A stretch of 64,000 bases of DNA, taken from NCBI GenBank assembly GCA_963650485.1, contig CAVJLN010000002.1:31155-95154 (forward strand), written 5' to 3'. Made by a program: the position numbers and the translations under genes. This DNA comes from Suilimivivens sp963650485. GTDB lineage: Bacteria > Bacillota > Clostridia > Lachnospirales > Lachnospiraceae. Each line of letters begins with the position of its first letter. Position 1 is the stretch's first letter. The notes beneath the pieces are model-generated. The model searched no databases. It worked only from the letters and a program-made list of their open reading frames with translations, and was not told the DNA's origin. Positions 23,967 to 32,206 of this stretch are shown here, piece after piece.

Positions 23967-26648
23967 GTGAGTAATTATGATGAGAAGATGTTAGGCCAGG
24001 ACGCAGCAGCCATTTTGCAGTCTTTCATAGACGAAAAGCTGCTGGAAAAATGGCAGAAGCATTTCAGCAGTGTGGCGAATGTTTTTCTGTGCTGTTTAGA
24101 TGGTAAAGGTGTCCAGCTTACTTCCTTCAGCGGGAGAGCGGATGAAACCGCAATAATTGAACAGATGATTGATGCGGAGCAGCGTCAGGATATGCTGCTC
24201 CGTGTATCCGAAAGTACATTAGAAGACCAGGCGATTGAGACAACGGCGTATCCCAATCTGCGTGTGGCAGTGATTTCTGCCAAACTTCAGGGAAAGCCAG
24301 TCTTAAATTGGCTGGCTTATGGTGTTTTAGCGGACGGATATGATACCGGAGATTATGAAAATCCTCCGCTTCAGGGATTTCAGACGATGCTTACGGAGTC
24401 TCAGTTTATTCATGCTGTGGATGCACTGCGTGACTTTACCAATACGCTGCTTGAATACCGGATGTCCATTGTGACAGCACAGGCAGAATGCCGCAGGAGC
24501 CGCAGCTCGGAAAAGGAAATGAGTGTGAGTCTTCACAGGACAGAAGCACTGACCGATGTCGTGCAGCTGCTTGAGAGTGAGGGTGCCATTGAAACGGTGC
24601 TTACGAATCTTCTTGAGATTGTGGCACGGTTCTTAGGCATCTCCGGAGGAGTCGTTTATAAGATCAAAGAAGATCCTGAGCGCATAGAGGCCGTAGCATT
24701 CTGGAGCAAAGAAACCAGTGCCATTCAGATTCCACAGGATGGAAGCTTTGAGCTGCCGGCAATCCTGAAAACGGACAAAACGATAGTACTGTCCGGAAGC
24801 TCTCTTGCCAGTGCTAGGGAACGGAAAGAAATGGAAACGATCGGACTTAAGGCAGCCATTGTGATTCCGGTAATGATCAATCATGTACCGGGAATGTATG
24901 TATGCTTCGGAGATTGCAGCGGCAACCGGATATGGCAGATTGAGGAAGTGAAATTTATCAATGACTCTGTGAAGATTCTTCAGAGTATTCTGATGCGCCG
25001 TATTCAGAAAAATTCCCTGACAAGCTCGTATGCATCGCTGGAAAGAATTCTCGATAATGTCGGAAGCGCTGTTTATGTCAGAGATCTCCGTACGGATAAG
25101 ATTTTATTTGCCAACAGCAATATGCGTCGTACGTTCGAACTGGAATTAAAGAAACAAATGCTCAAGGATATTTTTGAACACAGTATTGAAAGTGACAAAG
25201 GGGTCTGTGAGATTTACTATGCCAAAAAGGATTGCTGGTATGATCTGTACTATACCAGAATGGCGTGGGTAGATGGAAGTCCGGGGCTTCTGTGTGCACT
25301 TTATGATATTACCGATAAGAAAATTTATCAGAGAAAGATTGAACAGCAGGCCTATACGGATTTCCTTACCGGCTTATATAACCGGATGTGCTGCGAACGT
25401 GATCTCGCCAAATTTGTGGATCTGGCGAAGAAGACGAAGGATAAGGGATTACTGCTGTACATTGATCTGGATGATTTTAAGCATATCAATGACGGACTGG
25501 GACATCAGTATGGCGATGTCCTGTTAAAAGCAATTTCCCACAGCCTGCATCGGATTGAAGGAATCGGGGATACCTGCTACCGTATGGGAGGGGATGAGTT
25601 CGTAATTATTCTTTCACCGGCAGTTTATGAAAAGCGGGAGCAGATTATTACCAGTATCAAAGATGTTTTCCTAAAGCCGTGGTTTCTACGGGACTCCGAT
25701 TATTACTGTACGATGAGTATGGGGATTGTGGAATTTCCCGGAGAGGATGCCAACGTGCATGATCTCATAAAGATGGCAGACATTGCCATGTATGAGGCCA
25801 AGAAGGGGGGCAAGAACCGGATCGTATATTATGAGGAATGTTTCGCAGCGAGATCCGGTAAGCGTCTCGACATGGAAAAGAATATGCGCGAGGCAACGGC
25901 TGACAGCTTTAAGGAATTTGAGATTTATTTCCAGCCGATTGTAGATATTACCAGGGAAGACGGTGTCTGTACCGGTGCGGAGGCTCTGCTGCGATGGAAC
26001 TGCCCGGAGCTTGGATTTATTCCACCTTCAGAATTTATTCCCCTTGCAGAGTATCTGGGACTGATTAATCCAATTGGCAACTATGTGTTGTATGAGTCCT
26101 GCAGGGTCTGTCATGGTTGGAATATGCATGGCTATCCGGATTACCGTGTGAATGTGAACCTTTCCGTGGTACAGCTTCTGCAGACAGATATTGTAGAGAT
26201 TGTGCAGAATGCATTAAAGGATACCGGACTTTCTCCACACAACCTGACATTGGAAGTAACAGAGAGTCTTGCCATTGATGATATGGAACGTATGAAGAAG
26301 ATTTTGGCAAAGATCAAGGAGCTAGGTGTGCGGATTGCCTTGGATGACTTTGGAACAGGATATTCGTCCTTAAATCATATCCGGGAGATCCCGTTTGATG
26401 TCATCAAGGTGGATCAGAGCTTTATCAAGGATCTGGAGCAGGATTCCTATGCGAAGTCCTTTGTGCGGATGGTTGGAGAACTCGCCGAGGCACTCGGAGT
26501 AAACATTTGTGTGGAAGGCGTGGAAACGAAGGTACAGTTTGATATCTTAAAGAAGATGTGTGTAGATCTGGTACAGGGCTATTATTTCGACCGCCCGATG
26601 CCAAGAAAGCAGTTTGAAGAAAAATATCTGCCGAAGATGACCTCGTAA
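23967..26648 (+). CDS. GGDEF-EAL cyclic-di-GMP signalling protein with GAF and PAS regions
   Basis: A GTG start with AGGGGG about 11 bases upstream gives 893 residues. The order is: an unrecognised N-terminal sensor of about 180 residues (PocR-like at most), a coiled link, a GAF-like domain (about 195-345), a PAS-like domain (about 360-455), GGDEF (455-625; intact GGDEF at residue 541) and EAL (640-890; intact EAL at 672). No membrane span is visible, so it is cytoplasmic. Both motifs are intact, so it may make or degrade cyclic di-GMP; direction of net activity cannot be read. It lies between guaB and glnS. Confidence 0.9.
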   Translation: MSNYDEKMLGQDAAAILQSFIDEKLLEKWQKHFSSVANVFLCCLDGKGVQLTSFSGRADETAIIEQMIDAEQRQDMLLRVSESTLEDQAIETTAYPNLRVAVISAKLQGKPVLNWLAYGVLADGYDTGDYENPPLQGFQTMLTESQFIHAVDALRDFTNTLLEYRMSIVTAQAECRRSRSSEKEMSVSLHRTEALTDVVQLLESEGAIETVLTNLLEIVARFLGISGGVVYKIKEDPERIEAVAFWSKETSAIQIPQDGSFELPAILKTDKTIVLSGSSLASARERKEMETIGLKAAIVIPVMINHVPGMYVCFGDCSGNRIWQIEEVKFINDSVKILQSILMRRIQKNSLTSSYASLERILDNVGSAVYVRDLRTDKILFANSNMRRTFELELKKQMLKDIFEHSIESDKGVCEIYYAKKDCWYDLYYTRMAWVDGSPGLLCALYDITDKKIYQRKIEQQAYTDFLTGLYNRMCCERDLAKFVDLAKKTKDKGLLLYIDLDDFKHINDGLGHQYGDVLLKAISHSLHRIEGIGDTCYRMGGDEFVIILSPAVYEKREQIITSIKDVFLKPWFLRDSDYYCTMSMGIVEFPGEDANVHDLIKMADIAMYEAKKGGKNRIVYYEECFAARSGKRLDMEKNMREATADSFKEFEIYFQPIVDITREDGVCTGAEALLRWNCPELGFIPPSEFIPLAEYLGLINPIGNYVLYESCRVCHGWNMHGYPDYRVNVNLSVVQLLQTDIVEIVQNALKDTGLSPHNLTLEVTESLAIDDMERMKKILAKIKELGVRIALDDFGTGYSSLNHIREIPFDVIKVDQSFIKDLEQDSYAKSFVRMVGELAEALGVNICVEGVETKVQFDILKKMCVDLVQGYYFDRPMPRKQFEEKYLPKMTS

Positions 26649-26686
26649 GAGGATATGGCAGTAAGGATCGATGAGGAGGAAAAAGA

Positions 26687-28339
26687 ATGGAATCCAAGAA
26701 TTTTATTGAACAGATCATTGACAAAGATTTAGCGGAGGGCGTATACGACAATGTACATACCAGATTTCCGCCGGAACCGAACGGATATCTTCATATCGGA
26801 CACGCGAAGAGTATCTTATTAAACTACGGTCTGGCACAGGAATATGGCGGCAAGTTTAACATGCGGTTTGACGATACCAACCCGACAAAAGAAAAATCGG
26901 AGTTCGTGGAATCCATTCTTGCAGATATCAGGTGGCTGGGCGCAGACTGGGAGGATCGTCTGTTCTTTGCATCCAACTACTTTGACCAGATGTATGAGGG
27001 CGCTGTAAAGCTGATCAAGAAGGGAAAGGCTTATGTGTCCGATCTGACCGCTGACGAAATGAGAGAATACCGTGGTACGCTGACAGAGCCGGGAAAGGAA
27101 GACCCCAGCCGAAACCGCAGCGTGGAGGAGAATCTTGCTTTATTCGAGAAGATGAAGAACGGCGAATATGCCGATGGTGAGAAGACTCTTCGGGCGAAGA
27201 TTGACATGGCATCTCCGAATATGAATATGAGAGATCCGATCATCTATCGTGTGGCTCACATGAGCCACCATAACACCGGAGACCGCTGGTGCATTTATCC
27301 CATGTATGACTTTGCACATCCGATTGAGGATGCGATTGAAGGAATTACCCATTCCATCTGTACACTGGAATTCGAGGATCACAGACCGTTATATGACTGG
27401 GTGGTACGTGAACTGGAATACCCGCATCCGCCTAAGCAGATCGAGTTCGCGAAGATGTATCTGACGAACGTAGTTACCGGAAAGCGTTATATTAAGAAGC
27501 TGGTAGAGGATGGCATTGTGGACGGCTGGGATGATCCGAGACTGGTATCCATTGCAGCTCTTCGCCGCAGAGGCTTCACTCCGGAATCGATTAAGCGTTT
27601 CGTAGAGCTGTGCGGCGTATCCAAGGCCAATGCTTCCGCAGACTATGCCATGCTGGAGTACTGTATCCGTGAGGATCTGAAATTAAAGCGTCCCCGCATG
27701 ATGGCTGTTCTGGATCCGGTAAAGCTTGTCATTGACAATTATGCGGAGGATCAGACCGAATGGCTGGAGGTTGCAAACAATCTTGAAAATGAAGCCTTAG
27801 GAAGCCGCAAGGTGCCTTTTGGCAAGGAATTATACATTGACCGAGAGGATTTCATGGAGGAACCGCCGAAGAAATATTTCCGCCTTTTCCCCGGAAATGA
27901 AGTGCGTCTGATGAATGCTTATTTCGTAACCTGTACAGGGTGTGTGAAGGATGCAGAGGGAAATGTTGTCGAAGTACATTGCACCTATGATCCGGCTACC
28001 AAGGGTGGTAATGCAGACCGGAAGGTCAAGGGAACCATTCACTGGGTATCTGCGAAGGAAGCAGTGAAGGTTACCGTGCGTTTATATGAGAATATCATTG
28101 ACGAGGAAAAGGGCGTTTATAATGAGGAGGACGGCAGTCTGAATCTTAATCCCAATTCTCTTACTACGTTGGAGAACTGTTATGTAGAGCCGTCACTTGC
28201 CGATGCTAAGGCATATGAGAGCTTCCAGTTCGTAAGACAGGGCTTCTTCTGTGTGGACTATAAGGATTCCACGGAAGGAAAGCCGGTATTTAACCGTGTA
28301 GTATCATTAAAGAGTTCTTACGTGCTGCCTAAGGCATAA
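26687..28339 (+). CDS. glnS: Glutaminyl-tRNA synthetase
   Basis: The 550-residue class I synthetase of the GlnRS subfamily has PPEPNGYLHIGHAKS (HIGH at about 36-39), MRFDDTNPTKEK, YDFAHPIEDAIEGITHS and GWDDPRL. The usual MSKR of the KMSKS loop is replaced by VTGKR in VVTGKRYIKKL, an oddity discussed in the findings. The C-terminal anticodon-binding barrels look complete. AGGAGG precedes the ATG. It follows the GGDEF-EAL gene by 38 bp. It coexists with gatCAB, so Gln-tRNA is probably made directly here. Confidence 0.95.
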   Translation: MESKNFIEQIIDKDLAEGVYDNVHTRFPPEPNGYLHIGHAKSILLNYGLAQEYGGKFNMRFDDTNPTKEKSEFVESILADIRWLGADWEDRLFFASNYFDQMYEGAVKLIKKGKAYVSDLTADEMREYRGTLTEPGKEDPSRNRSVEENLALFEKMKNGEYADGEKTLRAKIDMASPNMNMRDPIIYRVAHMSHHNTGDRWCIYPMYDFAHPIEDAIEGITHSICTLEFEDHRPLYDWVVRELEYPHPPKQIEFAKMYLTNVVTGKRYIKKLVEDGIVDGWDDPRLVSIAALRRRGFTPESIKRFVELCGVSKANASADYAMLEYCIREDLKLKRPRMMAVLDPVKLVIDNYAEDQTEWLEVANNLENEALGSRKVPFGKELYIDREDFMEEPPKKYFRLFPGNEVRLMNAYFVTCTGCVKDAEGNVVEVHCTYDPATKGGNADRKVKGTIHWVSAKEAVKVTVRLYENIIDEEKGVYNEEDGSLNLNPNSLTTLENCYVEPSLADAKAYESFQFVRQGFFCVDYKDSTEGKPVFNRVVSLKSSYVLPKA

Positions 28340-28365
28340 GGAATAAAAGAGAAAGAGAGCAAATT

Positions 28366-29235
28366 ATGGCAGGATTATTGGCAGGATTGGAGAAGCTTGG
28401 TTTAAAAAATCTGGACAACCTGAACTTGTATGAAGAGGAGAAGGAAAAGGAACAGGAAGAAAAAAGGGAAGAGGTAAAAGAAGAGACGCCGCAGAATAAG
28501 GAAAAGGATTATCTGTTTCCCAAAACCTACGACTGTCCGGTATGTGCAACAAAGTTTAAGGAGATAACCGTAAAAGCCAATCGTGCCAGACTGGTTCATA
28601 TGGATCGGGACTTAAGACCGGTTCACGATGAGATTGAACCGTTAAAGTATGAAGCAATTGTATGCCCGAAATGCGGATATGCAGCGTTGGGCAGATATTA
28701 CGGAACCTTGGCTCCCTCACAGACCAAAGCAATCCGGGAGAATATTTCAGGCTCTTATCAGGGGAACACCGAAGAAAAGGAAACCTATACCATGGAAGAT
28801 GCGCTTGAACGCAACAAGCTGTGTCTTTTGAATGCGATTGTAAAGCATGCCAAGGCAAGCGAAAAGGCTTACATCTGTCTGAAATGCGGCTGGCTGGTAC
28901 GCTGCATGAAGGAAGCACTTTTAAAGGAAGCACCGGAGGATACAGCGAAGTTAAAGGAGCTTAAGGAGCAGGAGCTGGAATATTTAAAGAATGCCTATGA
29001 AGGATTCGTAAATGCCCGGATGACGGAGAGTAACTATCCGATGTGCGGTATGGATGAAATGACCGTGGATTATCTGGTGGCAGCACTCGCTATGGATATC
29101 GGGCAGTATGATGTCGCAACAAAGATGATCGCATCGATCCTGACTTCCACTTCGGCAACACCAAGAATCAAGGATAAGGCAAGAGATTTAAAGGATGAAC
29201 TGATTGCGCTCATCAGGGAAAAGACTGCGAAATAG
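28366..29235 (+). CDS. DUF2225 zinc-ribbon-like protein
   Basis: The 289-residue protein has a highly charged Glu/Lys stretch at residues 24-48, then the DUF2225 core. Cys pairs at 57/60 (CPVC) and 100/103 (CPKCGY) should bind zinc, and a third pair at 171/174 (CLKCGW) is also present. The C-terminal half is helical, TPR-like (LERNKLCLLNAIVKHAK; EYLKNAYEGFVNARM). The family has no proven function. It lies 26 bp after glnS and may be cotranscribed. A strong terminator follows. Confidence 0.88.
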   Translation: MAGLLAGLEKLGLKNLDNLNLYEEEKEKEQEEKREEVKEETPQNKEKDYLFPKTYDCPVCATKFKEITVKANRARLVHMDRDLRPVHDEIEPLKYEAIVCPKCGYAALGRYYGTLAPSQTKAIRENISGSYQGNTEEKETYTMEDALERNKLCLLNAIVKHAKASEKAYICLKCGWLVRCMKEALLKEAPEDTAKLKELKEQELEYLKNAYEGFVNARMTESNYPMCGMDEMTVDYLVAALAMDIGQYDVATKMIASILTSTSATPRIKDKARDLKDELIALIREKTAK

Positions 29236-29302
29236 CATCATAGCATAGGGTGAGAAATCAGGCAGCTGAGAAGTAAGCAAAAGCTGTGAAAGAAAAATAA
29301 AC

Positions 29303-29345
29303 GAAAACAAAAAGCTGTGTAATTTGCACAGCTTTTTGTTTTCGC
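29303..29345. terminator. Strong bidirectional terminator
   Basis: An 18-bp perfect stem (29303-29320 with 29328-29345) with loop TAATTTG and A/T-runs on both sides separates convergent genes. Confidence 0.9.
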
Positions 29346-29385
29346 TTATTTCGTAATGTTCAGGAAAAGCATCTCGGTTTCATTC

Positions 29386-29934
29386 TCATTCCAAAGGGAA
29401 TTCTTCAGTAACAGAATCGGTGTTTTCTTTAACCGGTTCTTCTGCCGGAACTTCGGGAGCAGGAGCTTCTTCTGTTACAGCAGCCTCTTCAGAAGAGGTT
29501 TCCGCAGCCGCTTCCTTGGCCGCTTCTTCGCCTGCGGCATCCGCAGCAGTCTCTTCCACAGTCTCTTCCTCGGGAACTTCTTCGCCTGCGGGTTCGTTCG
29601 CAGCTTCTACAGGCTTTGCTTCGGACTTCTCAGCGGATTCCATTACGGTTTCCTTTACCTTCTGAACAGAATCGGTAATGACTTCCTTGGCTTTCTGGAA
29701 AGCTTCCGTTGCAAAAGCCTCTGCTTTATCAAGATTCAGGGAAACATAGGAACGTTCCTTCGCAGGGGCAGCGTCTTCATCGAGATCTTCGCTGAAATCA
29801 TCGAGGTCGTCCTCCTCCTCTTTACCGGAAAGAACCGTTGCCGTATCCTTCTTCTGCAGATACTGATATGCGCCATAAGCAGCGGCACCTGCTACAGCAG
29901 AAAATAATAAAAACTTGCCAAATTTCTTGGACAT
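29386..29934 (-). CDS. Membrane-anchored acidic Ala/Glu-rich protein (YtxH-like)
   Basis: The 182-residue protein has a short N-terminal membrane segment (FLLFSAVAGAAAYGAYQYL, about residues 8-26), an acidic patch (EEEDDLDDFSEDLDED), and an amphipathic helical region (about 70-105, DKAEAFATEAFQKAKEVI). The C-terminal tail of about 75 residues is low complexity, Glu/Ala/Pro. AAAGGAG precedes the ATG at 29934. The layout resembles YtxH-type envelope-stress proteins, but the match is general. Function is unknown. Confidence 0.75.
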   Translation of the reverse strand: MSKKFGKFLLFSAVAGAAAYGAYQYLQKKDTATVLSGKEEEDDLDDFSEDLDEDAAPAKERSYVSLNLDKAEAFATEAFQKAKEVITDSVQKVKETVMESAEKSEAKPVEAANEPAGEEVPEEETVEETAADAAGEEAAKEAAAETSSEEAAVTEEAPAPEVPAEEPVKENTDSVTEEFPLE

Positions 29935-30122
29935 ATACGTACTCCTTTCTGTAACAAACCGTAACTGTGAAGATACTGAATCGTTACAATGTCTTTACTA
30001 TGATTCGATACGTATATCTTAATACTATTTTGGAAAAAAGAAAAGAAAATTATGCGAAAGAGTTTCGAAAAAATTTATAAAAATTTCCAGACGGATTTCG
30101 GGGATTGATACCTTTGATCATC

Positions 30123-30151
30123 TTGAATCCCAGACAAAAATATGTTATATT
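30123..30151 (+). promoter_or_regulatory. Promoter of the TetR-DUF6062 pair
   Basis: TTGAAT and TATATT are 17 bp apart. The predicted RNA start, near 30158, lies after the ATG at 30142 but before the one at 30193, which supports the latter as the translation start. Confidence 0.6.
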
Positions 30152-30192
30152 TTTCTTCGACTAAGAAAGTCAATTGGAAGGGATACCGGGGT

Positions 30193-30813
30193 ATGAATGA
30201 GAAGTTTTTTGATTTAAAGAAGGAGAAGCAGGATCGTATGATCAACGCCTCCTTAAAAGTGTTTGCCATGAATGGCTATGCACATGCAAGCACGGATGAT
30301 ATTGTCCGTGAGGCCGGAATCAGTAAGGGATTACTGTTTCATTATTTTGTAAGCAAGCTGGGGCTGTATTCGTTTATTTACGATTACAGCATTCGTTATG
30401 TGATTCTGGAACTGACCACAGGCGTGGATAAGGAAGAGACGGATTATTTCCGTCTGGTGGAGCAGATCAAGGAAGCAGAGCTGCAGGTGATGCGTAATTA
30501 TCCGTATATGATGTTTTTTTTGAATAACAGCAGACTGGAAAATGTCAGTGAGGTACTGGTAGAGACGGAGGACAAGCGGAATATTTTAAGTGAGAGGTAT
30601 GCGCAGATTTTAAGTCAGGCGACAGGGGAAGAGCTGGATGAGCGGTTAAGCCTGGAACAGCTTTCAGAAATGATTCGGTTTACGACAGAAGGACTGATGC
30701 GCAGTCATTTCCTTGAAGGCTCCTTCCAGCCGGAGCTTTATCATCAGGAATTAAAACAGTATCTGGGTACCATGCGCCTGTTGGGAACTAAGAAACCGGA
30801 GGTTATGTCATGA
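30193..30813 (+). CDS. TetR/AcrR family regulator
   Basis: The start at ATG 30193 is favoured by the promoter position; an ATG at 30142 lies inside the -10 region. The 206-residue protein has an N-terminal TetR helix-turn-helix (RMINASLKVFAMNGYAHAST, then DDIVREAGISKGLLFHYF). The C-terminal ligand domain is helical and not assignable. Its stop overlaps the next start by 4 bases (ATGA), so it is translationally coupled to a Cys-rich DUF6062 protein, its likely functional partner. Confidence 0.88.
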   Translation: MNEKFFDLKKEKQDRMINASLKVFAMNGYAHASTDDIVREAGISKGLLFHYFVSKLGLYSFIYDYSIRYVILELTTGVDKEETDYFRLVEQIKEAELQVMRNYPYMMFFLNNSRLENVSEVLVETEDKRNILSERYAQILSQATGEELDERLSLEQLSEMIRFTTEGLMRSHFLEGSFQPELYHQELKQYLGTMRLLGTKKPEVMS

Positions 30814-31571
30814 AAGAAAAATTATATACGATACCGTTAAATGATGCACTCAATGCAGATGATGAGTGCCCGTTCTGCTTTGTTGAACGGGAGATAGAGC
30901 ACGATTTGCTGGATTTCGTGCTGGGCTCCGGATCCTCTTATATGGAAAGTGATGTCAGGGCAATTACAGATCGTACCGGTTTTTGCCGGCTGCATTTTAA
31001 GAAGATGTTTGACTATGGAAATACCCTCGGAAACGGCTGGATTTTAAAGACGCATTATAAAAGGATGAATCAGGAGCTGCAGGAGCAGTTTGATAAATTT
31101 ACGCCGGGCAAATCCGGATTTATGGCAAGGATGAAGAAACCGGCGGATACCACCAACTCCATCGGGGCGTGGGTGCGCGAGAAGGAGAAGTCCTGCTATA
31201 TCTGCCGGCAGGCAGCAGATACCTACGAGCGGTATCTGGATACCTTCTTTTATCTTTATACCAGGGATGCTGCATTTAAGGAAAAGCTATTAAACGGGAA
31301 GGGGTTTTGCCTGCCGCACTTTGGAGATCTGTGTGAGGGAGCGGAGAGCCGTCTGAACGATAAGGAAAAGGCAGAGTTTTATCCGGCAATGTTCCGGCTG
31401 ATGAAGACCAATATGGAACGTCTGCAGGAGGATGTTTCGTGGCTTGTAGAAAAATTTGATTACCGCAACAAGGATGCGGACTGGAAGAATTCCAGGGATG
31501 CCATTCAGCGCGGCATGCAGAAATTAAAGGGTGGATATCCGGCAGATCCTGTTTATAAACAGAGTAAATAA
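30810..31571 (+). CDS. Cys-rich DUF6062-type protein
   Basis: The 253-residue protein is coupled to the TetR gene by ATGA. Two similar metal-site candidates are visible: C20-C23 with C59-H62, and C129-C132 with C167-H170, each a CxxC followed about 35 residues later by CxxH (CPFC..GFCRLH; CYIC..GFCLPH). This suggests an internal duplication and two zinc or iron-sulfur sites. I recall the family as DUF6062, without known function. No membrane span is present. Spacing to spoVAC is 68 bp. Confidence 0.8.
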   Translation: MKEKLYTIPLNDALNADDECPFCFVEREIEHDLLDFVLGSGSSYMESDVRAITDRTGFCRLHFKKMFDYGNTLGNGWILKTHYKRMNQELQEQFDKFTPGKSGFMARMKKPADTTNSIGAWVREKEKSCYICRQAADTYERYLDTFFYLYTRDAAFKEKLLNGKGFCLPHFGDLCEGAESRLNDKEKAEFYPAMFRLMKTNMERLQEDVSWLVEKFDYRNKDADWKNSRDAIQRGMQKLKGGYPADPVYKQSK

Positions 31572-31589
31572 AGTTTGTGAAAAGAACAT

Positions 31590-31618
31590 GTATATTCCGG
31601 ACATGATTTCATATCCTA
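31590..31618 (+). promoter_or_regulatory. Sigma-G-like promoter of spoVAC
   Basis: GTATA is followed after 17 bp by TATCCTA, five of seven matches to the CATWMTA -10 of forespore sigma-G promoters. It is weaker than the one before spoVAA but in the right place, 22 bp before the ATG. Confidence 0.4.
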
Positions 31619-31639
31619 TACACAAAAAGGAGAGGAATC

Positions 31640-32080
31640 ATGTCAGAAGAATATAAAGAATATGTTAAGAAAATTACACCAACCTATCAGCTTGGGAAGC
31701 AGATGGTGAAGGCCTTTTTCGTGGGAGGGCTGATCTGTGTACTGGGGCAGCTCATTACGAACCTGTCGATTAAGAAGCTTGGTATGGACGGGCAGCAGGC
31801 AGGAAGCATCTGTTCCCTTGTCCTCATAGCATTAAGCGTGCTTCTGACCGGCTTTCATGTGTATTCGAAGATTGTGACCTTTGCGGGAGCAGGGGCGCTT
31901 GTTCCGATTACCGGATTTGCCAATTCGGTGGCAGCTCCGGCGATTGAGTTTAAGAAGGAAGGCTGGGTGTTTGGCGTGGGCTGTAAGATTTTTACGATTG
32001 CAGGACCCGTTATTCTGTATGGAATTTTCACAAGCTGGGTGTTAGGGCTTGTTTATTGGATTTGGACGGTTCTGTTCTGA
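31640..32080 (+). CDS. spoVAC: Stage V sporulation protein AC
   Basis: The 146-residue membrane protein begins YKEYVKKITPTYQLGKQMVKAFFVGG, in pieces YKEYVKKITPTYQ and GGLICVLGQ. FAGAGALVPITGFANSVA and four hydrophobic spans are as in SpoVAC. This channel component lets dipicolinic acid into the forespore and out on germination, in the inner spore membrane. AAAGGAGAGG precedes the ATG. In most sporeformers spoVAD follows directly; here an MBOAT-SGNH pair comes between. Confidence 0.93.
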   Translation: MSEEYKEYVKKITPTYQLGKQMVKAFFVGGLICVLGQLITNLSIKKLGMDGQQAGSICSLVLIALSVLLTGFHVYSKIVTFAGAGALVPITGFANSVAAPAIEFKKEGWVFGVGCKIFTIAGPVILYGIFTSWVLGLVYWIWTVLF

Positions 32081-32133
32081 AAGACGGTTCCGGGAAGTAG
32101 AGAATCCGGAAAGCTTTGAAGTTAAGAAAAATG

Positions 32134-32154
32134 GTAACTGTTCCGAATAGTTAC
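32134..32154. repeat. Minimal copy of the dispersed inverted repeat
   Basis: Only the two ends are left: GTAACTGTTC joined to CGAATAGTTAC. It lies 54 bp after the spoVAC stop and 52 bp before the MBOAT gene, that is, at one edge of the DNA that separates spoVAC from spoVAD. Confidence 0.5.
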
Positions 32155-32206
32155 GAAATATGAAAAGACAGAAATTGAAAGAGAATAGATAGAGAGAAGA
32201 CAAAAG

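Noticed and set aside
29420..29907. Ser/Ala-rich and Phe/Arg-rich plus-strand frames
   Set aside because: They mirror the Glu/Ala-rich codons of the minus-strand acidic protein.
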